Source: Cupriavidus basilensis (GTDB taxonomy: Bacteria > Pseudomonadota > Gammaproteobacteria > Burkholderiales > Burkholderiaceae). From it: DNA of 64,000 nt. The stretch spans positions 124,001 through 188,000 of the forward strand of contig NZ_CP062804.1 of NCBI RefSeq assembly GCF_008801925.2, read 5' to 3'. This document shows, one piece after another, positions 36,401 to 44,062 of this stretch; within the stretch, counting starts at the first letter, position 1; each line of letters begins with the position of its first letter. The notes below the pieces were generated by a model. It saw only the letters and a program-made list of their open reading frames with translations. It had not been told where the DNA came from and did not search any database. The translations under genes and the position numbers were made by a program.

Positions 36401-39004
36401 CACACCGACGGCACGCGGGCCACCCAGAACACCATCCGCAGCCAGGTGGCCAGCCGCAGCGGCAACGTGACGATGGCCGCCGGCGAAAACATCACCGCGC
36501 GCGGCGCGGATATCGCCGCCGGCAAGGATGTGACGCTGATCGGCAAGAACGTCGTCCTCGATCCGGGCACCGACGCGGCCAGCCAGAACGAGCGCCACCG
36601 GATGAGCCAGTACGGATCGACCCTGGCGCTCTCCGGCTACGCGGTCAGCGCCGTGCAGGCCGTGGAGAACGCCGCCCGGGCCGTGGAAGCCAAAAAGGAC
36701 GCCCGCGTGGCCACGCTCTACGGCGTGCAAGCCGCGCTGGCGGTCGCCAATGGCATCCAGGGCATCCAGGCCGTGACCAGCGGCGGCACCAGCGCCACCG
36801 CCGCGCTCAAGGTCACCGCCAGCATCGGCGGCGGCACCAGCGAAAGCCAATCGCGCAGCCAGGCGAGCACAAACCAGGGCACCACGGTCAAGGCCGGCAA
36901 CGCCGTGACGATCGTCGCGACCGGCTCCGGCCAGAAGGACGCCGAAGGCTTCGCCACCGATGGCGACATCAGCGGCCGCGGCGCGCAGATCCAAGGCAAG
37001 ACCGTCAGCCTGAGCGCATCCCGCGATGTAAGCCTGGAAAGCGCCCAGGACCACACCAGCATGGACAGCCGCAGCAGCGGCAGCAACGCCAGCATCGGCG
37101 TGGGCTTTGGCATCGGCGGCCAGCAAAACGGCTTCACGCTGGAGCTAGCCGCCAGCCAGAACAAGGCCAACGCCAAAGGCCAATCGGTGAGCAACCAGAA
37201 CGCGCACGTGGCCGGCACCGACAAGGTTACCGTCACCAGCGGGCGCGACACCAACCTGAAGGGCGCCCAACTGATCGGGGCCACCGTGGAAGCTACGGTG
37301 GGCCGCAACCTGAATATCGAGAGCCGCCCGGACACGGACACCTATCACGCCAGGGAATCGTCCTCAGGCGCCCAGGCCAGCCTCTGCGTGCCGCCGTTCT
37401 GCTACGGCACCACGGTAAGCGCCAGCGCAAGCCTCACGCAGGGCAACACGGACAGCACCTACAGCTCGGTCAGGGAGCAGAGCGGCATCTACGCCGGCAA
37501 AGGCGGCTTCGATGTCAACGTCAAGGGCAACACCGACCTGAAAGGCGGGATCCTGGCCAGCACGGCAGCGCCGGCCAGAAACAGCCTGACCACCGGCACC
37601 CTGACCCAGAGCGACATCCAGAACAAGGCGGAGTACAGCAGCAGCACCTCGACCATCGCGGGCAGCTACAGCGGTGGCAGCAGCGTGAAGGCAAGCGATC
37701 CGAACCTCGGGCCGGTGCAGCCCGCGCACGTGGACTGGGGCAATGCCAATGTGCTGCAGAGTGCGGCCAACAGCCTGGCCGCCACGGCGGCGGGCAACGC
37801 GCAACGGCCGACTGCAGGTAGTGCCGCAGGCGTGACCAAGAGCGCGGTTGCGGCAGGCACGGTCACTATCGCCGACGGTGCGGCCCAGCAGGCCAGGACC
37901 GGCAAGACGGCGGAAGACACGGTTACCGCACTGAATCGCGATACGGAGAACGCCAACCAGGGCATCGACAAGTTCTTCGATGCGCAGAAGGTCAGGGATC
38001 AGCAGGAGTTGAACCAGCTGAAGAACCAGGTGGCGCAGCAGGCTGCGCCGTTGATCTACGATCAGGTTGGCACGCTGACGAAGGATCAAGCGCCCGAGGT
38101 CAAGGTCGCCGTGCACGCCATCATTGGCGGCTTGATGGCCGAGGCAATGGGCGGAAAGTTCGCCGCTGGCGCGGCGGGCGATGCGGCAGCGACGGCCGCT
38201 GCGGAGTTGGTCGGCCAACAGATCCTGAACAACCCTGATCTGCAAAGCATGTCGGTCGAGGGCCGCAAGGCGCTGGTGCAGATCGCAGGGACAATCGTCG
38301 CCGCAGGTGCGGGCCGTATAGTCGGCGGATCAGGGCAGGATGCGGCGGCAGCCGGCACCGCAGGCGGGTTGGGCACACAGTACAACTTCCTGGGCCTTGG
38401 GCATGGACCGACGCAATTGCTGCCGCCGACCCCAGCGGAGCGGCAGAAGCCAAATTCGACGCCAGGCAAGCCGGGCTATGATGGTGATCAAAGCACACTG
38501 ACAGGCACCCCGGACCAGTCTGGGCAGCATACGTCGCAGCCGTTTGTTCAGCCAGTGAAGGATGCGGTTGACGCGGTGGCTGACGTGGTGCAGAAGCCGA
38601 TTTCGATTCCGCTCCGGGTTGTCGAGGGGTTAGGGGCGATTTTCACTTCACGAGCTCAGAAATCTGGATCGCTTGATACAGTTGCGCCAAATGGCAATCT
38701 CGTAGGTAACCCGATCGGTGGTCTCGGAACTCCGCGTGAGATGCCAGGTACGACTAATCCGAACCAATCGGCAGAGGACTTTGCTAAGCGAGCATTTGGC
38801 GGCCAGACTCCCGTTGCTGTTAAGCCCATCAAGGATGGCGGGTGGAGTGCTCAGCTACCTGACGGAACCTATGTGGTCTACCGGCCTGCAGGTCAGGCAA
38901 CGCGTACTGCGGCAGACACCGCAAGTGTAGACATCAATGGCCCCAGGGTGAACGCTGCAAATGCAGGACGTCCGTTAAAACTCAAATTTCCACCAATACC
39001 ATGA
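33401..39004 (+). CDS. CdiA/FhaB-type hemagglutinin, C-terminal part with toxin domain (continues after frameshift)
   Basis: The open frame continues the previous gene; homologous reading starts at about 33365. The 1867 codons from 33401 hold further filament repeats (ITAGKDAAIIGSDLVAGRKS and many alike) and a pretoxin segment (VKVAVHAIIGGLMAEAMGGK, residues about 1565-1585). The variable end follows. Base composition drops in GC from about 38600, marking the toxin module. The last 75 residues (FAKRAFGGQTPVAVKPIKDG to LKLKFPPIP) form a compact C-terminal domain that I do not recognise. It contains WSAQLPDGTYVVYRPAGQAT. The stop overlaps the next ATG, as is common for cdiA-cdiI pairs. With the N-terminal part the full product would be about 3,100 residues. 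Confidence 0.88.
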   Translation: MQPGVVLTPVAVGTIGGAVTAGKRLTIYGGNVQNEDVGKSDPMAGTGSTTLTGATAAARRVANVSLANTPIKLPSNGLFTYRTEPGYTYLVETDPRFTRYGNFLSSDYMLGLLGIDPAMTQKRLGDGFYEQTLLRDQVTRLTGRTYLAGYDSAEAQYKALMAAGVRAAQPFNMLPGMSLSAAQMDALTTDIVWLVSETVTLPDGSTRSVLVPRIYLARTRTGDLQANGALLAADDIELHASGTMKNSGVLDAGSRLSIAAKDNVINRGGAMRSQGVTAISAGRDILNQSGQISGDKVGLAAGRDIRNVTLFEQQGVQSAAGNAKASTSLYGQQAGITSHGDMLLSAGRDVMAAGSTLSAGGDAAVIAGRNLTFDTLEGKTRQSLYHSDKHHGEDSRTAHAVSTVKAGGSLTATSGGDTTLKGTQVKAGTDLTLIAGGNLSATAVTNEATHDNVARQSRSRQQEEHSREQSTVGVSLSASGNATLAAVKAADQGGGTGRTDGKGNVTLTGASVQAGANGKGGGALTVVADHNVTVAEARELHDSSLDVQRRGGSVIRRTSGSLQASSHEDLGVGSTLAGDAIKVQAGNDLTVRQSAIAGANGVALAATRGNVLITAGENIREERASRQEKTSGFSAFAGKGGVGVSVGSNSASGASHTLAVTQSDARSLVGASNGNVAITAGKDAAIIGSDLVAGRKSGNADPAAGNIDILARNVTIAEGVDRIDQDASQRNSASGLSVALAGTPLDTLKNLQAVQKDSSAVSRVTGTLKELGASALTMPQVDVRIGNQKGSAQSASAAAISSASNLSGAGNVRVRATGNGETDANGKAVDGNILVSGGTIGAGDAAVLDAARNVTLRTSTDTYQATRSASSSGWTLSNALPSLGDVARHIGGGPNNGGVSMLPYGNQKANASGELASRKQNASVITANTVAIKAHTGDITIAGSGIAAGNDVMLSAAKGKIDILSGQDTLSQRADNASRQIGDLGGTGYSGTVGVRSESHHTDGTRATQNTIRSQVASRSGNVTMAAGENITARGADIAAGKDVTLIGKNVVLDPGTDAASQNERHRMSQYGSTLALSGYAVSAVQAVENAARAVEAKKDARVATLYGVQAALAVANGIQGIQAVTSGGTSATAALKVTASIGGGTSESQSRSQASTNQGTTVKAGNAVTIVATGSGQKDAEGFATDGDISGRGAQIQGKTVSLSASRDVSLESAQDHTSMDSRSSGSNASIGVGFGIGGQQNGFTLELAASQNKANAKGQSVSNQNAHVAGTDKVTVTSGRDTNLKGAQLIGATVEATVGRNLNIESRPDTDTYHARESSSGAQASLCVPPFCYGTTVSASASLTQGNTDSTYSSVREQSGIYAGKGGFDVNVKGNTDLKGGILASTAAPARNSLTTGTLTQSDIQNKAEYSSSTSTIAGSYSGGSSVKASDPNLGPVQPAHVDWGNANVLQSAANSLAATAAGNAQRPTAGSAAGVTKSAVAAGTVTIADGAAQQARTGKTAEDTVTALNRDTENANQGIDKFFDAQKVRDQQELNQLKNQVAQQAAPLIYDQVGTLTKDQAPEVKVAVHAIIGGLMAEAMGGKFAAGAAGDAAATAAAELVGQQILNNPDLQSMSVEGRKALVQIAGTIVAAGAGRIVGGSGQDAAAAGTAGGLGTQYNFLGLGHGPTQLLPPTPAERQKPNSTPGKPGYDGDQSTLTGTPDQSGQHTSQPFVQPVKDAVDAVADVVQKPISIPLRVVEGLGAIFTSRAQKSGSLDTVAPNGNLVGNPIGGLGTPREMPGTTNPNQSAEDFAKRAFGGQTPVAVKPIKDGGWSAQLPDGTYVVYRPAGQATRTAADTASVDINGPRVNAANAGRPLKLKFPPIP

Positions 39005-39447
39005 ACCCGAGCAAAGAGCAGTTACTTCACGCTTACCAATGGGATATGAAATTCATGTCGATAGATGACATCCCGCTGGCAAATTTGCTGGCGTCTATCG
39101 AGAGTTTGTACCCAGAGCCTGCTCGAGGCCGATGGCAGGCCGCCCTCGATTGCATCTATCGCCTCATTACGTGCGAGCTTGCGGACATTACTTGGGTTGG
39201 GGAAATTGAAGAGAATTTGACGATCCTATTTGATTCCCTCGCAACATACCCGCCCTTGCAGCTAGAACCAGGCTACTGGTTGGAGCTCCAGATGTATGGA
39301 ACGGAGAAATGCGTCGACCTGATCAATCGCCATCATATCGAATGGGATAGCGATCTGAACCCCGCATTCGCTCAGGAGCTTGAAAAGATATTTGATGACT
39401 ATGGAGTTGGCCTCGATAAATCTCCCTTGATTCCGATTCGAGCCTAG
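39001..39447 (+). CDS. Candidate CDI immunity protein (CdiI)
   Basis: A 148-residue acidic cytoplasmic-type protein with no signal peptide. Stretches such as WDMKFMSIDDIPLANLLASI and LEPGYWLELQMYGTEKCVD are not from a family I can name. Its ATG lies inside the stop codon of cdiA (ATGA), it has low GC like the toxin end, and it is the first gene after the toxin domain; these are the positional marks of a cognate immunity gene. It should neutralise the toxin at the CdiA C-terminus by direct binding. Confidence 0.7.
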   Translation: MNPSKEQLLHAYQWDMKFMSIDDIPLANLLASIESLYPEPARGRWQAALDCIYRLITCELADITWVGEIEENLTILFDSLATYPPLQLEPGYWLELQMYGTEKCVDLINRHHIEWDSDLNPAFAQELEKIFDDYGVGLDKSPLIPIRA

Positions 39448-39454
39448 ATTCCAA

Positions 39455-40000
39455 CGCTGAAGAAGCTGATTTCGATTCCGCTCCGAGGGATTAGGGGCGA
39501 TTTTCAACGCAGGGCAGAAAGGTGATCAGGGCGCCGGAACGTCAGCAACGAAGGTGGGGAGTTCTTCTGGAGCCTTAAACAGGCCAGCGGGTGCGGATAG
39601 TGCGACAAACGTTGCAACCTACTGATCACTGAAGGACCAACTTGCCAGGGAGAATCTGGCCAACATCGGTGCGCAGGGCTCACGGTTGGCTGCAGCAGTA
39701 CGAGGAAGCGGTACACGGAATCCGAATTTCTCTATTGGAACTGGAACTGCAGCCGATGCGGATAGATTGGGGAAGGTGTGGGTTGGAGATGGCGCTCGAC
39801 CTATGAATGGCGTAGCCGGTGGTCTAGTGAGTGCGGATGGAAATCGCGTGTACCGACCGCCGGCTGTGAAACCCAACACTTCCACACAGTTTGCGCCGAC
39901 GGGTGTTCAAGCTAATGTCCAACGGTTAGAGAATGGTGTCGTGACCAGTAACGGCCATTTAAATATCGCGAAGCCACGAAAGCGATCGTTAAAGGAATAG
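39455..40000 (+). pseudogene. Orphan CdiA-CT toxin module 1, degenerate
   Basis: The segment begins with a copy of the cdiA junction (GATTTCGATTCCGCTCCG at about 39469, also at about 38604) and continues as a toxin end. An in-frame TGA interrupts it between NVATY and SLKDQLARENLANIGAQG. The rest (ORF from 39686) has FSIGTGTAADADRLGKVWVG, LVSADGNRVYRPPAVKP and a terminal NGHLNI, a layout seen at the end of other hemagglutinin-type toxins. The upstream junction also carries an indel. It has no secretion domain, so it is silent unless recombined into cdiA. Confidence 0.65.
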
Positions 40001-40358
40001 ATATCGGTGGCCACATTGGTTTCGACCAATATTGGCCAGAAGATCTATCGTGCTTTGGACTATGGCTTACCGTGCGGGTCGGGTCGGGTCGGGTCGGGTC
40101 GGGTCGGACGACGAAGAAGGAGGAGGAGGACATCTGTACCAAATACTGGCGTGTACGCCGGCCCGGATAACCAGGGAATACGGTCAGGCGGGAGCGATAT
40201 GGGGGCGCCATATGCTAATTGTTTTTGAATTTGATCCTGAACGAATCAAAAGCGAAATCACTCGGTATGTAAACGGCTGCACGGGGAAGGATTTTTCGGA
40301 AATGGCTCAGAAAGTGCCCAGGATTGGTGCGTGGGAGTTCGAGGACTATCAAACGTGA
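39976..40358 (+). pseudogene. Imm8-like immunity gene interrupted by a pentanucleotide repeat
   Basis: The N-terminal part reads IGGHIGFDQYWPEDLSCFGL and the C-terminal part GRHMLIVFEFDPERIKSEIT ending WEFEDYQT, which fit the Imm8 family plan. The two parts lie in different frames, separated by six copies of GGGTC. Removing one or four copies restores a single frame; with two copies the joint reads VRVGSDDEEG, as expected for the family. The expected start codon position (39976) is ACG rather than ATG, so the gene is probably also start-defective. It would be the partner of toxin module 1. Confidence 0.65.
40076..40105. repeat. Pentanucleotide simple-sequence repeat (GGGTC)6
   Basis: Six perfect copies of GGGTC. 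Unit gain or loss shifts the reading frame by two bases, so the tract can switch or break the immunity gene in which it lies. Confidence 0.97.
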
Positions 40359-40360
40359 TC

Positions 40361-40504
40361 TAGCAGGGTGCAGAAGTACCTCGGCCCCGAGTCAGCGCAT
40401 CGCCATGTCGAAATGTGAGTCCCGATCAGTTGGGGAACGTCCTGCAACGGGTTCGAGGAGCTGGAGCGACGAACATCACTGACATAAAACGCATTGGAAA
40501 ATAG
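40361..40504 (+). pseudogene. Orphan toxin tail, module 2
   Basis: The frame ending at 40504 reads VSPDQLGNVLQRVRGAGATN then ITDIKRIGK and stop. Upstream, another frame gives ESAHRHVEM, so the piece is frameshifted and truncated. Size, position and end directly before a small immunity-like gene mark it as a leftover toxin terminus. I do not know its activity. Confidence 0.45.
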
Positions 40505-40506
40505 AG

Positions 40507-40737
40507 ATGTCGAGCATGATTTGCACGTGCGGTCATAGAATCAGGTATGGCGAGATCCCATGCCGAGATCAGTGGTTAATGATTTCCGATGAAGCCTACG
40601 ATCGGTTTTCGGGAGACGTCGATGCGGAAGAAATTTATCGAGCGATGCTACCTGTTTTGAAGTGCCCTAATTGCGAACGCTTGTGGGTGTTTTGGGAGGG
40701 ATTTGCAAAGCCTGCGTCCGCCTATACGCCGGGTTAG
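40507..40737 (+). CDS. Small zinc-ribbon-like immunity protein candidate
   Basis: A 76-residue protein with paired cysteines MICTCGHRIRYGEIPC and KCPNCERLWVFWEGF, consistent with a zinc ribbon. Small proteins of this type occur beside toxin tails in Rhs and CDI loci. The frame is intact and starts two bases after the toxin-tail stop. It probably protects against the toxin that module 2 once encoded. Confidence 0.6.
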   Translation: MSSMICTCGHRIRYGEIPCRDQWLMISDEAYDRFSGDVDAEEIYRAMLPVLKCPNCERLWVFWEGFAKPASAYTPG

Positions 40738-40740
40738 GTG

Positions 40741-41089
40741 CGACAAGCAGCGCGGATGAGTTTGTGCTCACGGAAATGATTTTGTCGACTGATTTCAACA
40801 GAGTGAAGGTTTGCCCAGCTATCCTGATGCCGGGGGCAGTCCTGTTGGGGAGGTTAACAAGAGGGCACATCGAATATTCGAACGGTTCCTGCCGAGGAGT
40901 TCAAACAGTTGCAGGCAGACCTGATGAAGGTATCCAAGCCAGTAGGCACGCCTCCAAGATAAAAAGGAACGTGGTATGAGTGATCAGATGGAAAAAATCG
41001 GGATTCGTAATAGTCACGATGATAGCGTTACGATAGATATCGTAAGCAGCCATTCTTTGCCGCCCGGATTCAAGGTGCACCAGAAATGA
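40741..41089 (+). pseudogene. Orphan toxin tail, module 3, frameshifted
   Basis: Fragments in three frames line up as one toxin end: TSSADEFVLTE, then YPDAGGSPVGEVNKRA, then RTVPAEEFKQLQADLMKVSK, then GIRNSHDDSVTIDIVSSHSL and PPGFKVHQK. The last part could be read as a 37-residue ORF from 40976 but is better seen as the toxin terminus. Its stop overlaps the ATG of the next gene. Confidence 0.5.
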
Positions 41090-41475
41090 ATGAGGAATTG
41101 AAGGACAAGTGGTTCGATGAGAGCATCAAAGATCGTATTTCGAAAATTCACCTTGAACTTGAAGACGATGCTGTTGGGTTATGGCAAATTATTCCATTTG
41201 GAAGGCAAGGCTATGGCTTGGCTGGCGAGGACTTGGTTGAGTATGTTCGTCGATCGCTCCTGGCACTTTTTGCCCACGGAGCCATACCAGTGCAAGGGGC
41301 CATAGATGGAATCCACTACTGGGAGCCGGTAGATCGGTTTGGCGCAGATCCCGAATCGATGGTCCAGGGCGTAATCGATGAATGGTTGGCATCGAGCGAA
41401 GATCCCGATCCTGGTGGACTCTGGTTTGCCATGCCAAGTAGTTGTGAGATCCTCAAGGCAGATCACCCAGAGTGA
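41086..41475 (+). CDS. Immunity protein candidate, module 3
   Basis: A 129-residue acidic protein. WQIIPFGRQGYGLAGEDLVE and GIHYWEPVDRFGADPESMVQ are distinctive; similar proteins accompany toxin tails in polymorphic toxin loci, though I cannot give a family name. It starts inside the preceding stop codon, so it was once coupled to the toxin. The frame is complete. Confidence 0.6.
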   Translation: MNEELKDKWFDESIKDRISKIHLELEDDAVGLWQIIPFGRQGYGLAGEDLVEYVRRSLLALFAHGAIPVQGAIDGIHYWEPVDRFGADPESMVQGVIDEWLASSEDPDPGGLWFAMPSSCEILKADHPE

Positions 41476-41718
41476 TGCGGAGGCCGAAGCTCTGCTTGGC
41501 AGTGCGTTCCCATCCTCGAGGCGGAATCCCGTCGCAGTTCATGATCAGGGTCAAAGAATCGTGGATGAAATTCTGAATGATCCAAGCCGGAACGTTAATG
41601 CGTGCGGAGCACGGGACGATTTGGTAGCGGGATCGGCATTGCTACGGTGGACGGGAGGGGCATTCACTACAGTTCCGATGGAAATTTATCACTTTTTTCG
41701 GAGTCTGCAGAGAAATGA
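41476..41718 (+). pseudogene. Orphan toxin tail, module 4, frameshifted
   Basis: The first frame gives EAEALLGSAFPSSRRNPVAV and HDQGQRIVDEILNDPSRNVN; after a shift near 41600-41640 it continues GIATVDGRGIHYSSDGN and LSLFSESAEK. The ending DGRGIHYSSDGN is a pattern seen in the last residues of other CDI and Rhs toxins. Confidence 0.5.
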
Positions 41719-41774
41719 AAAAATCTGACAGCGATCATCAGCAGCCCTCCTGACCGCGAGAAAATGTTAATTAT

Positions 41775-42015
41775 ATGAGAGATTTTCAGATTGTTTCTGT
41801 CAGTGACGTAGATCACGAGAATCTGATGGCGGAAATATCCTATCAGAAGCAGCATTTTTACCTGATAAGCAAAGAGGGTGGAAATTAAAAAAATGGAAAT
41901 AGAGTTTCTAACAGACCTTTTTATTATCGAGAAAAGCGTGGTGATGAAATTTCCACTTGTTAAATTTGTAGACGTACTCAAGCAAGCAGAGGCTGAGCTA
42001 CGGCGGTGCATTTGA
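41775..42015 (+). pseudogene. Immunity gene copy A, frameshifted duplicate of 44063-44302
   Basis: MRDFQIVSVSDVDHENLMAE matches the intact copy B with a few changes. A one-base insertion in the A-rich stretch after ISKEGG creates an early TAA; the remaining sequence (KFVDVLKQAEAELRRCI) is conserved in the other frame. The matching continues about 30 bases beyond the stop. Confidence 0.75.
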
Positions 42016-42099
42016 ATGTGCGGGATATGGTGTCACTGCTTGCGATCACTGCGGGTAGCAACAAGACACGACTAACATTGGGCGTACTACGCCACCGAG

Positions 42100-42438
42100 A
42101 TGAGTATGGGCATTGTGAGAAGGTTGAACGACGATGAGCGGACGCTGTTAGCCGAGTTGATTGCCGGTACGCCCCAGGGAACGCGCCTCCTTGATTCTCT
42201 CGCTGACGCACTCGTTGAAGAAATGGACGATGGCGGAATGGGAAGCCTGCGCTTCTGTGCTTCGGATGGGACGTCGCGTTGCCTCGGCGAACAATTGACC
42301 GAAAAGGAGCTTCTCGATATCGATAGCGTACCGGTTATGGTTGCAATCAACTTGGACAATCGCGGAGGACTCTATGAACTTGATATCTGGAAGGTTGATT
42401 TCTCGCCATTGAAGCGGTTTCCGATCGTTACCAAATGA
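42100..42438 (+). CDS. DUF6984-like immunity protein candidate
   Basis: A 112-residue protein. MDDGGMGSLRF, the central variable part and LYELDIWKVDFSPLKRFP follow the DUF6984 layout (a Met-Gly-Ser motif and a C-terminal WKVDF segment). Such proteins are common in toxin-immunity arrays. The frame is intact, but no toxin tail directly precedes it. Family assignment is by eye. Confidence 0.6.
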   Translation: MSMGIVRRLNDDERTLLAELIAGTPQGTRLLDSLADALVEEMDDGGMGSLRFCASDGTSRCLGEQLTEKELLDIDSVPVMVAINLDNRGGLYELDIWKVDFSPLKRFPIVTK

Positions 42439-42562
42439 ATGGGGGCGGTACGGTGTATTTTGCAGATGTGCAGTACTGAATGCCATGATGAATGAGTATC
42501 CCACCATAAAACAATTGCGCGTCAGCTTGGTTGGCCCTGGATCGACGAGTACGGTCCGCTCT

Positions 42563-42620
42563 TAGCCTTGGCGACGTGGCCCGAACAACAGCGGCGTGGG
42601 CGTGGTGCCGTATCCCAAGG
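42563..42620 (+). pseudogene. Fragment of the cdiA body (copy of about 36042-36118)
   Basis: AGCCTTGGCGACGTGGCCCG and CAACAGCGGCGTG match the cdiA filament region with a 17-base internal deletion and several substitutions. It is out of any gene context. Confidence 0.65.
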
Positions 42621-42639
42621 TGATTGGGGGGTGGCATAT

Positions 42640-42675
42640 ATTGAATTTGAATCAAGGATTGAATTTGAATCAAGG
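42640..42675. repeat. 18-bp perfect tandem duplication
   Basis: ATTGAATTTGAATCAAGG is present twice in direct succession, just before the next gene's ribosome-binding region. Confidence 0.95.
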
Positions 42676-42714
42676 CGGAATTAAATTTTCTGAATAACCT
42701 AAAGGATTACGGTG

Positions 42715-43167
42715 ATGGCGACCACAGGAAAGCCTGGGCGTGAGCTTCTGGACTTCATCGAGCAGCTTGGCGAGCTATCTTGGTTCAAGTTCGAGTCGCG
42801 ATATCCGGTGTTTAAATTTCGAGGGCAAGAGCCAAAGACTGAGGATAGATCAACACACCCGCCTTATACTAGCTTCAGATTCAAGGTCGATAATCCAGAT
42901 GTTATCGCAAAGCTTAAATTGGCAGTGAGAACTTACAAAGGCTCAGTGGAGTGGCTTATGGAAGAGCATTTGCGGGAGATGTTTCCTGGTACTAGAAACT
43001 GGATTATTTCACCGAGGTTGATGTCTGAATTAAATCAGATTGCGTGCAGCCATGGTATGACTGTTGGACAGTATATAGCTCAAATCTCTCCCGAATTTGG
43101 TCCCCTAGCCTACAGCGATCTCGCGGGACTAACGGCACATGTTCGTTCAACCTTCAACGGGTATTAG
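42715..43167 (+). CDS. Uncharacterised 150-residue protein in the orphan array
   Basis: An intact low-GC gene preceded by AAAGGA. The product is soluble and mixed in charge, with WFKFESRYPVFKFRGQEPKT near the start and GTRNWIISPRLMSELNQIAC in the second half. I do not recognise the family. By position it is an immunity gene or a detached effector; a GTG one codon upstream is an alternative start. Confidence 0.55.
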   Translation: MATTGKPGRELLDFIEQLGELSWFKFESRYPVFKFRGQEPKTEDRSTHPPYTSFRFKVDNPDVIAKLKLAVRTYKGSVEWLMEEHLREMFPGTRNWIISPRLMSELNQIACSHGMTVGQYIAQISPEFGPLAYSDLAGLTAHVRSTFNGY

Positions 43168-43248
43168 GGGGGAATTGATCTACGCAGCGTGGAAGTGGTC
43201 GGCGAATGGCTGTAAGCAGAACGACGCGATCAACGACAAAGCCGTATC

Positions 43249-43415
43249 GTGGGCCACAACTTGAATATCGAGTGCCGCCCGGACACAGACACCTATCACG
43301 CCACGGAATCGTCCCCAGGCGTCCACGCCAGCCTCTGCATGCTGCTGTTCTGCCACGGCGCCACGGTAAACGCCAGTTCAAGCCTCACGCAGGGCAACGC
43401 GGACAGCACCTACAA
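43249..43415 (+). pseudogene. Fragment of the cdiA body (copy of about 37298-37464)
   Basis: GTGGGCC-CAACTTGAATATCG then GACACCTATCACGCCA, and CCTCACGCAGGGCAAC, align to cdiA over about 165 bases with about 15 per cent change. It lies in the 300-base gap after the 150-residue gene, which holds no intact gene. Confidence 0.8.
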
Positions 43416-43467
43416 CTGTTAGCTATGGTGCGAGTCGCGGGGTGACGGTGACAATTAAGGTGTATCC

Positions 43468-43791
43468 ATGATGACACGGAATAGAACAGAAGAATTGAAG
43501 CTTGTCTTTGCACTGAGAGAGGCGCCCGAATCGAAGGAGGTCATGCTCGGCGAAGATCATGTGAGATTTCAAGGAAAAATTTGCTCAATTGAAAACCTGG
43601 ATGCATTGCGTGTACTCATTGGGACGATGCGAGCGCTGGACGTTTCCACTATTTTTAAAGAGGACGGAAAGAAATTATCATCTGATTCAATTTTAAAGAA
43701 GATCGAAAAAATAGGAGATTGGGGGCGTTTGGAAACCGATGATATTTCTCTGCAATTTGGTGTGGCTAAAGCGTCTCGTTTCGTGGGTTAA
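43468..43791 (+). CDS. Uncharacterised protein in the orphan array, perhaps the N-terminal half of a frameshifted gene
   Basis: A 107-residue product (start MMTRNRTEELKLVFALREAP) with IENLDALRVLIGTMRALD in the middle. The frame ends at GVAKASRFVG, and an overlapping frame from 43739 continues with a plausible soluble sequence. I cannot name the family. It may be an immunity gene broken by one base near 43770, or two overlapping genes. Confidence 0.5.
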   Translation: MMTRNRTEELKLVFALREAPESKEVMLGEDHVRFQGKICSIENLDALRVLIGTMRALDVSTIFKEDGKKLSSDSILKKIEKIGDWGRLETDDISLQFGVAKASRFVG

Positions 43792-43969
43792 TGAATTGTC
43801 AGGCGGTGAGCTGCTTATCTCGGAAGATGCGCTATGCAAGTACGTAGAAAGAACAAAAACCGGGGATTTAAAAATCTTTGCGATAGAGCCTTCATGGGGT
43901 GCTGAAGTGGTATGCCTTTATGAAGGTGAGGTAAGCGAGAGGACGGTATTTGTGCGGAAAGGAAAATGA
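43739..43969 (+). CDS. Overlapping frame, probable C-terminal half of the preceding gene
   Basis: A 76-codon frame. The residues from LVSWVNELSGGELLISEDAL to the end (EGEVSERTVFVRKGK) look like authentic protein; the first dozen overlap the previous frame. No ribosome site precedes its ATG, favouring a frameshifted single gene. Confidence 0.4.
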   Translation: MIFLCNLVWLKRLVSWVNELSGGELLISEDALCKYVERTKTGDLKIFAIEPSWGAEVVCLYEGEVSERTVFVRKGK

Positions 43970-44062
43970 GGGAAATTTTCAAATTAAAAGGTGTTTTGTA
44001 GGTATTGATATTCTTTTGAAGAAAATATGCAGTGCTTTTTCCGGTGATCTGTATTTAATGAT

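Noticed and set aside
29619..39004. Repeated DNA in cdiA considered as CRISPR or a composite repeat array
   Set aside because: The repeats are degenerate coding repeats of a hemagglutinin filament in a continuous frame, without constant spacers.
40007..40228. Alternative frame through the GGGTC repeat as a separate gene
   Set aside because: After the repeat it becomes Arg-rich and unlike any protein; the other frame continues the Imm8 pattern.
40976..41089. A 37-residue small gene
   Set aside because: It fits better as the frame-displaced terminus of the module 3 toxin (ending GFKVHQK) with an ATGA overlap to the immunity gene.
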